NCBI GenBank assembly: GCA_020161365.1
Contig: JAIUNU010000011.1
Coordinates: 1 to 64,000 of the forward strand
Source of the DNA: Pseudomonadota bacterium
GTDB lineage: Bacteria; Pseudomonadota; Alphaproteobacteria; Caulobacterales; Caulobacteraceae
DNA: 64,000 nt
Direction: 5' to 3'
A program made the position numbers and the translations under genes. The notes under the pieces were generated by a model. The model had not been told where the DNA came from. It was given only the letters and a program-made list of their open reading frames with translations, and did not search any database. Positions 8,713-16,386 of the stretch are shown here, one piece after another. Every line of letters begins with the position of its first letter. The first letter of the stretch is position 1.

Positions 8713-9682
8713 TCTCTGGAACACGATCCCGCGGGCTGCGGCGGAGGGGAGCAGAACAGAGCTGCTCGCGGATCCGAAGCACGCGCTGGACTTCTTTCGG
8801 GGCCGTGACTTTGATGGGCGGCATCTATTCTGGCTCAAAGTCGCGTGGCAGGGTGGCGAGCTGCCAAAATGTCCCACTATCGCCGGTGTTGACGTGGAGT
8901 GCCTGCAAGAGGGCGGTCACACCCAGCTGACGCTTGTGCTTAGGGACAGCGCCCAGCTTGAGATTTTCAGCGCGCTTTGTTCGAATTTGATGGAAGCGAC
9001 GCGCCACCTTGCCTCGAGTGCTGGCGAACACAGTATCCGTGTCGTGATCGCGCGCCTGCGGCACTGGCAGGAGCTCCTTGGCCGGCGTCGCGACGCGATT
9101 CTTACGCGGCAGAAGATTATCGGCCTGGTGGGTGAGCTGCTTGTCTTGCGTGACCACGTACTGACGCGGCTTGCGCCAGCTCAGGCTGTCCTCTGTTGGA
9201 GAGGGGCGTTCGCTGACGAACAGGATTTTGTTTTCGCCGACAGGATAATCGAGGTGAAGACGCAGCTGGCGACAGCCGACCAGCGCCTTCAGATTTCCTC
9301 CGAGCACCAGCTTGACACGACCTCTGGCCGGATCGCGCTCGTACACCAGCGACTTGGGGCGGGAGCTGGCGAGCCATCGGCGCGCACGCTGAATGAACTC
9401 GTCGAAGAGATCAAAGAGTCAATCCGGGCTCGCTCACCTGATGTCATGGACCTGCTGAACATGGCGCTTGCTGAAGTTGGCTATCTCAGCAGGCCGGAGT
9501 ACGACGCCGAATCGTGGGCTCCGGCAGGCATTCGGATCTACGAAATCCGGGATGACTTTCCCCGACTTACTGCAGGGGATCTGCCGAGCGGCGTATCGCA
9601 CGTCCAGTACGAGGTCAGCGCGACCTCATGCAGCAACTTTGAAAAGCCTATCGAGTGGCTCGACAGAATGGTGTTGGGATGA
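8705..9682 (+). CDS. PD-(D/E)XK nuclease-like protein (DUF4420)
   Basis: A 325-residue protein of the DUF4420 / PD-(D/E)XK motif family. The putative active site is visible as IIGLVGELLVL (Glu near 143), EQDFVFADR (Asp near 173) and IIEVKTQ (Glu and Lys near 182-184). All catalytic positions are intact, so it is likely the DNA-cleaving component of the operon. It starts at ATG 8705, overlapping the Z1 stop by 8 nt, and its TGA overlaps the AIPR ATG by 4 nt. Conserved linkage to Z1 and AIPR is known for this family. Nuclease activity is inferred from motifs. Confidence 0.85.
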   Translation: MTDLWNTIPRAAAEGSRTELLADPKHALDFFRGRDFDGRHLFWLKVAWQGGELPKCPTIAGVDVECLQEGGHTQLTLVLRDSAQLEIFSALCSNLMEATRHLASSAGEHSIRVVIARLRHWQELLGRRRDAILTRQKIIGLVGELLVLRDHVLTRLAPAQAVLCWRGAFADEQDFVFADRIIEVKTQLATADQRLQISSEHQLDTTSGRIALVHQRLGAGAGEPSARTLNELVEEIKESIRARSPDVMDLLNMALAEVGYLSRPEYDAESWAPAGIRIYEIRDDFPRLTAGDLPSGVSHVQYEVSATSCSNFEKPIEWLDRMVLG

Positions 9683-11766
9683 GTACGGAAGATCTCACTG
9701 AGGCGTTCGAACATTTCTGGCAGGACCTCCTTGTGGAGGCCGACGCCACGGGTGACTCGCAGAACGAGGCGTTTTTTCGTCTTTATGCAGGCCTCGCCGC
9801 AGAGAATGGCGACTGCCTTGATCTGACCTACATGCCCGCTCGCCGGGAAGGTCGCGGCGGGTTCCAGGTTGACGGCTATGCGATCGATACAGAGCGCGGC
9901 GAGCTGCAGGTCGCAATATGCGACCTTCACCCGGAGCGAACGCTTGAAACTTTGAACGCGTCGGATCTCAGGGCTCTCACCGCACGCGTGGAGAGATTTT
10001 GCGAACGGACAGACGACCCGGGCTTCCTCCTGGAACTGGATGAATCCAGCCCGGCGTGGGAGATCGCAAACCACATCCGGGAATCCCGTTCGAAGATCCG
10101 GCGGATCAGGTGCCTTGTGTTCTCGAACGCGCGTCTTGCGATCCGCCGCAAGACAATTGAGGCAGCACGCATTCTCGGTACCGAAGCCGCAATCAACGTC
10201 ATGGACTTTGCCCGCTACAGCGAGATGATGCTCGCTCAGGCAGGCTTCGATCCGATCGAGATCGACATCGAGGAACTGAACGGTGGGCCGCTTCCCTGCC
10301 TGCAGGCTCACCTGCCCGGCGGGGAGTACCGCTCGTTCCTTGTTGTTGTGCCTGGCGAGCTGCTGGCTAACCTCTATGGGATGTACGGGACGCGGCTGAT
10401 GGAGCAGAACGTCAGAACGTTCCTTCAGGTCAAGACGAAGGTCAACAAGGGCATCAACCAGACGATCCGTCAGGATCCGGGCATGTTCTTTGCCTACAAT
10501 AACGGAATTACCGCGACCGCGACCGACGTGGTTGTAGCGGATGGCGCGACCGGCTCGGCGTTGCGATCCATCAGCAATCTGCAGATTGTAAACGGCGGGC
10601 AGACGACGGCGTCTCTGCTCCAAGCCCGCGACAAAAATGGCGCAGACCTGTCCGGTATCTTTGTCCAGATGAAGCTGTCGGTAGTCCAGCCGGAGCTGGT
10701 CGAGAGAATTGTTCCCGACATCTCAAGATTTGCAAACACTCAAAACCGCATCAGTGAGAGCGACTTCTTCTCTGCACACCCTTTCCATGTGGAAATGGAG
10801 AAATTCTCCAAAACCATCACCCCGCCGGTTGCTCCGGGCGATCTTGTTGCCCGCTCTTGGTTCTATGAACGCGCGCGGGGACAATACGCTAATGCTGTTG
10901 CTGCACTTAGTGGTGCGGCTCGAAGAAAATTCGAAGCCGAGTACCCACGAAAGCAAGTCGTACGACCTAAGGATTTGGCGAAATACGTACTGTCGTTTGA
11001 ATGTAGGCCACATATTGTGAGCCAGGGTGAGCAGAAATGTATTGTACCCTTCGCGCAGGAAATCGGTGATATCTGGGAGAAAGGGCGGGATCGGTTCAAC
11101 GAGAATTATTATCGCCAGGCAATCTCCCAAACCATTCTCTTCCGCTATGTTGACGAGATGATCGGACGGTCGGAATGGTATCGCGCCTATCGCGCGGATA
11201 AGGCCGCGATCATCGCCTACACAATCGCTTGGCTTACGAACTACCTGCGGCAACGTCACGGGCAGGAGCTCGATCTTTCGAGAGTCTGGTCGGAGCAGGC
11301 TGTGCCTTTCGAGGTCCGGTCTGCACTTGAGGCGATCGCGCCAGCGGTCGCAGATCGTATTCGTAGCACGCCATACGAGATCAAGCGTGTCTCCGACTAT
11401 GTTCGCGATGCCCGATGCTGGGCTGATGTCGCGCGTCTGGAAGTCAGCTTGGACGAGAGCGCGCTCCTTACCTGCTGCGTCTCTCTGGAGCAGGCCAAAG
11501 CGTTTGAGCGCGATGCTGTCCGGAAAATCAAGGTCGACACCGAGATCGAGTTCGACACTGTTTTGCTCCAGTTGATCCCCAGAGCCCGGCAGATCAGGAC
11601 CTTCGCAATCAGCAACAGGTTACTGTCGCCCCTCGCGGACAAGGCGCTTAAGCAACTGGAGACGCGAGCGATGTCGATGACAAGGTCTGATCGGAACGCC
11701 CTGAAGAGCCTTTTCGAGCGGATCGACAAGGCGGGGGGCGGCGAACTCCTGAACATGCGCGGCTGA
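9679..11766 (+). CDS. AIPR (abortive infection phage resistance) family protein
   Basis: A 695-residue protein with the AIPR core: FFAYNNGITATATDV near residue 270 and SNLQIVNGGQTTASLL near residue 300, followed by the usual long helical C-terminal half. AIPR proteins are named after an abortive-infection phage-resistance gene and are repeatedly encoded after Z1 and DUF4420 genes; their activity is not settled. The start ATG 9679 overlaps the DUF4420 stop as ATGA. It is the last gene of the four-gene operon. The stretch around 10730-11100 is visibly less GC-rich than neighbouring genes, which fits horizontal origin. The family call is firm; the role as sensor or effector is open. Confidence 0.85.
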   Translation: MSTEDLTEAFEHFWQDLLVEADATGDSQNEAFFRLYAGLAAENGDCLDLTYMPARREGRGGFQVDGYAIDTERGELQVAICDLHPERTLETLNASDLRALTARVERFCERTDDPGFLLELDESSPAWEIANHIRESRSKIRRIRCLVFSNARLAIRRKTIEAARILGTEAAINVMDFARYSEMMLAQAGFDPIEIDIEELNGGPLPCLQAHLPGGEYRSFLVVVPGELLANLYGMYGTRLMEQNVRTFLQVKTKVNKGINQTIRQDPGMFFAYNNGITATATDVVVADGATGSALRSISNLQIVNGGQTTASLLQARDKNGADLSGIFVQMKLSVVQPELVERIVPDISRFANTQNRISESDFFSAHPFHVEMEKFSKTITPPVAPGDLVARSWFYERARGQYANAVAALSGAARRKFEAEYPRKQVVRPKDLAKYVLSFECRPHIVSQGEQKCIVPFAQEIGDIWEKGRDRFNENYYRQAISQTILFRYVDEMIGRSEWYRAYRADKAAIIAYTIAWLTNYLRQRHGQELDLSRVWSEQAVPFEVRSALEAIAPAVADRIRSTPYEIKRVSDYVRDARCWADVARLEVSLDESALLTCCVSLEQAKAFERDAVRKIKVDTEIEFDTVLLQLIPRARQIRTFAISNRLLSPLADKALKQLETRAMSMTRSDRNALKSLFERIDKAGGGELLNMRG

Positions 11767-11973
11767 GTAATACGCGGCGCGATCGGCGAGTATCGAATTC
11801 AGTGATCGGCCGGAGGTAAGCGCGCCTGTTGCGCTTCCTCGGGGTTCCAGCGTAACCATTCTGGGAAGGCTCGCGATCTCGATCACATCGCCTAGATTCT
11901 GCTGAAAACTCTATTGGTGGCTCGGCTGGCATCGCTATGCCAGTGGTGCGAGCTGTAAAACTGGAAGATTTGA

Positions 11974-12207
11974 ATGACGGAAGAACAGAGGCTTGCGTAC
12001 CTCGCGGCGGGACAGCGCATAAAGGACGCACGGTCGGCCGCCGGCCTTTCTCAGGAATCACTGGCGATGGATTCAGATTTAGATCAGAGCACGCTCAGCA
12101 AAATCGAGAGAATGGGACCCCGCATCGTCAGCTGGAAGAAGCTTGAGGCACTTGCGGAAGCATTGGGATGCGTCGTGGACGTGAGGCTGCAACCTAAGGA
12201 GCCGTAG
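11974..12207 (+). CDS. Small XRE-family transcriptional regulator
   Basis: A 77-residue Cro/C1-type helix-turn-helix protein. The HTH is AGQRIKDARSAAGLSQESLA, then DQSTLSKIERM, a standard XRE layout, with only a short tail, so it is a DNA-binding domain alone. It lies 207 bp after the AIPR gene on the same strand and points towards the convergent integrase. Small XRE proteins often act as controller (C) proteins of restriction-modification systems or as island repressors. No obvious C-box was found next to dcm. Role inferred; family call strong. Confidence 0.8.
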   Translation: MTEEQRLAYLAAGQRIKDARSAAGLSQESLAMDSDLDQSTLSKIERMGPRIVSWKKLEALAEALGCVVDVRLQPKEP

Positions 12208-12399
12208 ACTCCACTGAAAGAGGCCGGTGCTCGAGAATACAGTTCGCTGGTATTTGTCCGCGTGGCATGGATGTTGAGCCGAAGCGCCGACAAGTCGGTT
12301 GATGTGGAATCCGTTGCCATAAGCAGATGGTGCTGGAAGTGGCCTTTTCGGTGCACAGTATGCGCCGGACTGCGCACTGGCATTGAGCCGCGTGGCAAC

Positions 12400-13491
12400 T
12401 CAGGCACCTTCCCAGACTTTGTTGAGAACCTGGGCCGCCAGAGCGGCCTTATCCCTCGGCAGAAACCGCCCGTAGTGATTAGCGACAGTCTCTGGCGTAT
12501 CTTGGATCGCGTAGCTTGCTTGCTCGTATGAGCCTGTATGCTTCAGAACATGTGTGGCAAGCACGTCGCGTACGTTGTGAGGGCCATGCGGCAAAAGGCC
12601 TTTGATTGCCCCGCGACGTGTGTACGGATTGAAGATCCCGTATCGCTGTATGGCGAGACGCCACGCTTCGTAGAACGTATTCTGGTCGTAGGCTGCGCTC
12701 TTGCTGTTAGTCTTCGCGGTTTTCACGAAGAAGGTCCCGGGATCCGGCATAGGGCCCAGCAGACGCGGCCGGTGCTTATTCAGGTAAAGCTTGATCTGGT
12801 CATACAGGCCGCCGAAATCTCTGAGCGCCAAGCAGAATGGTTGGCGATTAAAATACGACGAGCCTGAATTTTTGAACGCCGAGGCCGGGATAAAAGCTTC
12901 CCAAACGCCCTCTCGCTCGTTCCATCTCAACTCGCCGCACTTCATCGTTTCGAGGCGTCGCTCGGAGGTCGGCGTCGAACCATTTTGGCAGATGAGCAGC
13001 TGGCGCAGGTTTTTTTGTCGAACGCCCAAGTGAAGTCCGAGCCGAAGCATCAGAAAGGCCCGACAAGCCTCGGCTGCTGGAACCGGGTATCGGCGCGGAT
13101 TAGGCGCACGGCGCAGTATCTCCTCGGTGATCTTGCGGTATTCGTTTAGCGGGCTGTCCGACTCTAGGATCGCCAGGATTGGTTCAAAGGGATCCCGATG
13201 CACTGCAACCAGGCGTGACAGTTCCTTCGCACGGTGGAGCGCATGACGCCGAGCCCCATCGCAGGCCGCGCTCCAATCGGCGCGGACCTCGCTGATCTCG
13301 GTCTCTGACACCAAGCCATTGATCGGACTGAGCCGCCGCCCCAGCTGGGGATTTTGCCTTAGCCAGCCGACGCCCTCTCGGGTGAGCGCCCCGCAAAGCA
13401 TGAGCATCTCGATTTCCCACCCGGTGTAGAAGCCGCGCTTCGCACGACGCCACTCCAGGTACCAATCCCAGACCGAAGGGATAACGAGCAT
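12400..13491 (-). CDS. Tyrosine recombinase/integrase, catalytic part
   Basis: The C-terminal, catalytic portion of a phage-type integrase. Visible catalytic signature: LGLHLGVRQKNLRQL (first Arg), HNVRDVLATHVLKHTG (HxxR box), and ETVANHYGRFLPRD with the nucleophile Tyr. The reading frame opens at ATG 13491, but the protein sequence continues upstream in the same frame through FA, TLQN without a start. The missing N-terminal part is in the overlapping -1 frame. A single base inserted in the C5 run at about 13511-13515, or a ribosomal -1 slip there, would join them into one protein of about 650 residues. It lies immediately inboard of tRNA-Arg(CCU), the expected place for an island integrase. 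Confidence 0.85.
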   Translation of the reverse strand: MLVIPSVWDWYLEWRRAKRGFYTGWEIEMLMLCGALTREGVGWLRQNPQLGRRLSPINGLVSETEISEVRADWSAACDGARRHALHRAKELSRLVAVHRDPFEPILAILESDSPLNEYRKITEEILRRAPNPRRYPVPAAEACRAFLMLRLGLHLGVRQKNLRQLLICQNGSTPTSERRLETMKCGELRWNEREGVWEAFIPASAFKNSGSSYFNRQPFCLALRDFGGLYDQIKLYLNKHRPRLLGPMPDPGTFFVKTAKTNSKSAAYDQNTFYEAWRLAIQRYGIFNPYTRRGAIKGLLPHGPHNVRDVLATHVLKHTGSYEQASYAIQDTPETVANHYGRFLPRDKAALAAQVLNKVWEGA

Positions 13492-14345
13492 GGCGAATGT
13501 GAGTTGGTTAGGGGGACGCCGGCGCCACGGATCTCGCCGTCTGGCGCCGCCGCCAGCGCTCCGAACAGCAGCCCGAGATGGTCAGCCTTCAGCGAGGCGG
13601 TTTCTGATCCCCAGACTCCAGAACGTTGGACACCAAGGGCGCTCAAGGTGGCTGTCTTGAAGGCCAGCAGGCTGGCCATCTCTTCATTGAGCGCTTCCGG
13701 CGCAGCGATGGTGCCCGACGCTAGCTCCGACCCCGGCCCAGCTTCACGTGGGGTAGTCTCAGCGCCAGCGCCTCCCGGCGCGCACGAGAAGCGCACTGAA
13801 AACCGTTGGCGCGCGGCGGCGGCCTGATAGCGGCGATAGTCGGTGGATCCGGATATGATGACGCTGCGAACCCAACTGACGATCTCCTCCTGCTTAGCCT
13901 TTGGAAGCCGATCGAAGTCGTGGGGTAGATGCCAAGTCAGGTGACGACGTTCAGGGGCGCTAAGCTTGGGCAAGCAATGGTTTGCGACTGCCTTTCCTGT
14001 CGATGGGATCTTGGCGCGGAAGTAACCCGGAGGAAGATCATATCGAGCTTCGATCCGCTCCAGCACCCTTAAGCTGGACGCGTCACTCGGCGTCTTCGAA
14101 CCGCGACGCCAGGTTCCCAATGTCGTCAAGTTGACCGTCGGCCCCTCCGAGGAGAGCGCCTTCCCCAGTCGATAGCCCGTATCTCCGTGACGACGCATAT
14201 GAAGGTCGAGCGCTTCTGCAAAGCTTTCAGGGTCGACCCACTCTGACCACAAAGCCGAAGGACGGTCCTCAATCGGTCTCGGCTTCCGGCCTCGCCGCCC
14301 TGGCTTCGGGGCGGTGGTTGGCTTGATGTTCCTTGAAGGCGCCAT
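13359..14345 (-). CDS. Integrase N-terminal part with HTH, other frame
   Basis: From ATG 14345 this frame encodes a basic head, a helix-turn-helix-like region (GDTGYRLGKALSSEG, then LTTLGTWRRGSKTPS), and linker sequence ending EIRGAGVP at about 13512. After that point this frame gives a Ser/Arg-rich tail with no family resemblance, while the other frame continues as integrase. About 277 residues are genuine and the last about 50 are out of frame. Together with the catalytic part it forms a long integrase with a DNA-binding N-terminus. Whether the product is broken, made by frameshifting, or a sequencing artefact cannot be decided here. Confidence 0.7.
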   Translation of the reverse strand: MAPSRNIKPTTAPKPGRRGRKPRPIEDRPSALWSEWVDPESFAEALDLHMRRHGDTGYRLGKALSSEGPTVNLTTLGTWRRGSKTPSDASSLRVLERIEARYDLPPGYFRAKIPSTGKAVANHCLPKLSAPERRHLTWHLPHDFDRLPKAKQEEIVSWVRSVIISGSTDYRRYQAAAARQRFSVRFSCAPGGAGAETTPREAGPGSELASGTIAAPEALNEEMASLLAFKTATLSALGVQRSGVWGSETASLKADHLGLLFGALAAAPDGEIRGAGVPLTNSHSPCSLSLRSGIGTWSGVVRSAASTPGGKSRCSCFAGRSPERASAG

Positions 14346-14406
14346 GCAACCCTATCAGACAGGCTCGGGCGAAACCCCGAGCGGCACGAATGAAAGGGGA
14401 ACAATA

Positions 14407-14438
14407 TTCGGGACTATTCCGGGGATTCGAGTCCCGAA
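14407..14438. repeat. 9-bp inverted repeat before the integrase
   Basis: TTCGGGACT at 14407-14415 is repeated inverted as AGTCCCGAA at 14430-14438, with a 14-bp spacer. It lies 62 bp upstream of the integrase ATG and 92 bp from the tRNA 3' end. It may be an operator for the integrase gene, an arm site for recombination or excision proteins, or a hairpin. The inner right half resembles a tRNA T-arm (GATTCGAGTCCC) in the opposite orientation to the real tRNA. Confidence 0.55.
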
Positions 14439-14529
14439 CCTTCCAATTTTATCGGTTTTGTTCCGGGTTTGAATAGGCCAATTCGGGCGGGAGGTATCGG
14501 ATAAGGATCTGATTTTTCTGGATTTTCGC

Positions 14530-14606
14530 TGGCGGCCCGGAAGGGACTCGAACCCCTGACCTTCGCTTTAGGAAAGCGCTGCTCTATCCTGCTGAGCTAC
14601 CGGGCC
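14530..14606 (-). tRNA. tRNA-Arg (anticodon CCU); island attachment locus
   Basis: On the minus strand the sequence folds as a tRNA. Acceptor arm GGCCCGG pairs with CCGGGCC, followed by an encoded G-CCA end. The D arm is GCTC/GAGC. The anticodon loop is TTCCTAA, giving anticodon CCU (Arg, codon AGG). The T arm contains GGTTCGAGTCCC. Its 3' end faces the integrase, so the island probably integrated into the 3' part of this gene and restored it. The matching direct repeat at the far island end is expected left of the window and was not found in positions 1-1058. Confidence 0.95.
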
Positions 14607-14890
14607 GCGCGGCGCGCGGGTCAGGGTGCATAGCGCAAGATGGGGGCGGTTAGAACCCCGTGGGCGCGGCCCTGATGCTATCGCGAGGCGGACCGGGTTG
14701 TGGACGCTGCGCCTGCGACCGAGTGACGCCCCCCGTCGAAGATTGAGACTTATCAAGACGACGGGCGCCGACCGTGCGATTTTCCGTCGCTTCGTGGGGA
14801 TGTGTTTTTGATTCGCGAATAGCGGTCGCGCTTGTTCAGCGGCGGCTACATGTTAGGGTTTCACGGCACAACCATCGTGCGACTGGAGCG

Positions 14891-16036
14891 ATGCAGGAGC
14901 TCGACGCCAACCACAGCATCGGCGAGGCCGAGGCCGGCCTGACGACCCTGATCGAATTGATCGAGTCGCTGTCGGCGACGCGCACGATCGAGGAGGTCGC
15001 CGACGTGGTGCGGAGCGCGGCGCGTCGGATCCTCAAGGCCGACGGCGTGGCCTTTGTCATGCGCGACAAGGAGCAGTGCTGGTACGTGAACGAGGATGCG
15101 ATCGGCCCGCTCTGGAAGGGCAAGCGCTTCCCTATGGATCAGTGCGTCGCCGGGCGCGCGATGATGACCGGCCGCGTAGTGGTCTGCCCTGACATCTATG
15201 CTGACTCTGACGTTCCCCACGACGCATATCGTCCGACCTTCGTGAAGAGCCTGGTGGTCGCCCCCGTGCGGCCCCGCGATCCGCTCGCGGCCATCGGCGT
15301 CTATTGGGCGCGGCCCCAAGACCCCTCGCCCGAGGTCCTCCAGAAGCTGCAGGTGATCGCCCGGGCGACGGCTTCGGCCCTGGAGAGCGGGCGGTTGAAT
15401 GACTATCTGGCCGCCTCGCTGGAGCATGGTCACTTCCTGCTGCGCGAACTGGATCATCGGGTGAAGAACACGCTGGCGATCGTGCAGTCCCTCACCCGCC
15501 AGACGCTGCGAACCACCCCGTCGCCCGACGCCTTCGCTGAGGTGTTCGAGAGCCGCATTCTGGCTCTTTCCCACGCCCACGAACTCCTCACCCGTCATGC
15601 CTGGGGTCGTCCGCAGTTGGAGGAGATCCTGCGACGCGCTTTGACGACGTTCTCCGATGACGCCGCCGCGCGCTTCGCCATAAGCGGGCCGGCCGTGGCC
15701 TTCAACGCCGAGACCGCGGTCTCCGTGCACATGACCATTCACGAATTGCTCGCCAACGCCGCACGTCACGGCGCCCTCTCGACGCCCGGCGGCCACGTGG
15801 CCATCGACTGGAACGTCGACGAGACGACCGTCCCGGCGCTGCTCACCCTAACCTGGCGCGAGCAGGGCGGTCCCAGCTTGGCCGGGCCGCCGTCGCGGCG
15901 TGGGTTCGGCTCCAAGATGGTGCATCAGGGCCTGGCGCGAGACTTGGGAGGGCAGGCTGTGCTCGATTTCCAACCGACCGGCCTCGTCTTCACGCTGCGC
16001 GCGCCGCTGTCAGAGCGTATGGGCTTGGCCGCATGA
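14891..16036 (+). CDS. GAF-domain HWE sensor histidine kinase
   Basis: A 381-residue cytoplasmic sensor kinase with no membrane segment. Residues about 20-165 form a GAF domain; the H-box is LLRELDHRVKNTLAIVQSL with phospho-acceptor His189. The N-box HELLANAARHGALS and the LTWREQGG element mark the HWE/HisKA_2 class. ATG 14891 is chosen because GGAG lies 7 nt upstream. The next gene, a receiver-only regulator, overlaps its stop by 4 nt, so the two are a cognate pair. HWE kinases of this type in alphaproteobacteria commonly phosphorylate FATGUY regulators in stress responses. The ligand of the GAF domain is unknown. Confidence 0.88.
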   Translation: MQELDANHSIGEAEAGLTTLIELIESLSATRTIEEVADVVRSAARRILKADGVAFVMRDKEQCWYVNEDAIGPLWKGKRFPMDQCVAGRAMMTGRVVVCPDIYADSDVPHDAYRPTFVKSLVVAPVRPRDPLAAIGVYWARPQDPSPEVLQKLQVIARATASALESGRLNDYLAASLEHGHFLLRELDHRVKNTLAIVQSLTRQTLRTTPSPDAFAEVFESRILALSHAHELLTRHAWGRPQLEEILRRALTTFSDDAAARFAISGPAVAFNAETAVSVHMTIHELLANAARHGALSTPGGHVAIDWNVDETTVPALLTLTWREQGGPSLAGPPSRRGFGSKMVHQGLARDLGGQAVLDFQPTGLVFTLRAPLSERMGLAA

Positions 16037-16386
16037 AAACCGCTCGCGTGATCATCGTCGAGGACGAGGCCCTGGTGGCCATGATGGTCGAGGACATGCT
16101 CGGCGACATGGGCTGCGAGGTGGCCGGCTCGTTCGGCGCGGTCGAGACGGCGCTGGCCTGGCTGAGCGACCATCCGCCGCCGGACGGAGCCGTGCTGGAT
16201 GTGAACATCGGCGGCGAGATGGTGTTTCCGGTCGCTGAGCGGCTGCGGGAACGCGGGGTGCCTTTCGTGTTCGCCACCGGCTATGGCGACCTGCCGCGCG
16301 CGGGCTTTGAGTCCGTCGAGGTGCTGGCCAAGCCGATCAACGCCGGCGCGTTGCGCATGGCCGTCGAACGCTTCCGGGCGGCTTAA
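16033..16386 (+). CDS. FATGUY-type single-domain response regulator
   Basis: A 117-residue receiver domain with no output domain. The phosphorylation site is Asp56 (VLDVNIGGE), the acidic pocket is EDE at 10-12, the switch Lys is Lys100, and FATGY at 80-84 marks the FATGUY subfamily. Such proteins relay phosphate between HWE/HisKA_2 kinases and phosphotransfer proteins in alphaproteobacterial stress signalling. It overlaps the kinase gene by 4 nt and its stop overlaps that of the convergent glycosyltransferase gene. Confidence 0.9.
   Translation: MKTARVIIVEDEALVAMMVEDMLGDMGCEVAGSFGAVETALAWLSDHPPPDGAVLDVNIGGEMVFPVAERLRERGVPFVFATGYGDLPRAGFESVEVLAKPINAGALRMAVERFRAA

Noticed and set aside
12262..12531. 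89-residue plus-strand frame near the integrase end
   Set aside because: Overlaps the catalytic end of the integrase on the other strand, lacks a ribosome binding site and has no motifs.
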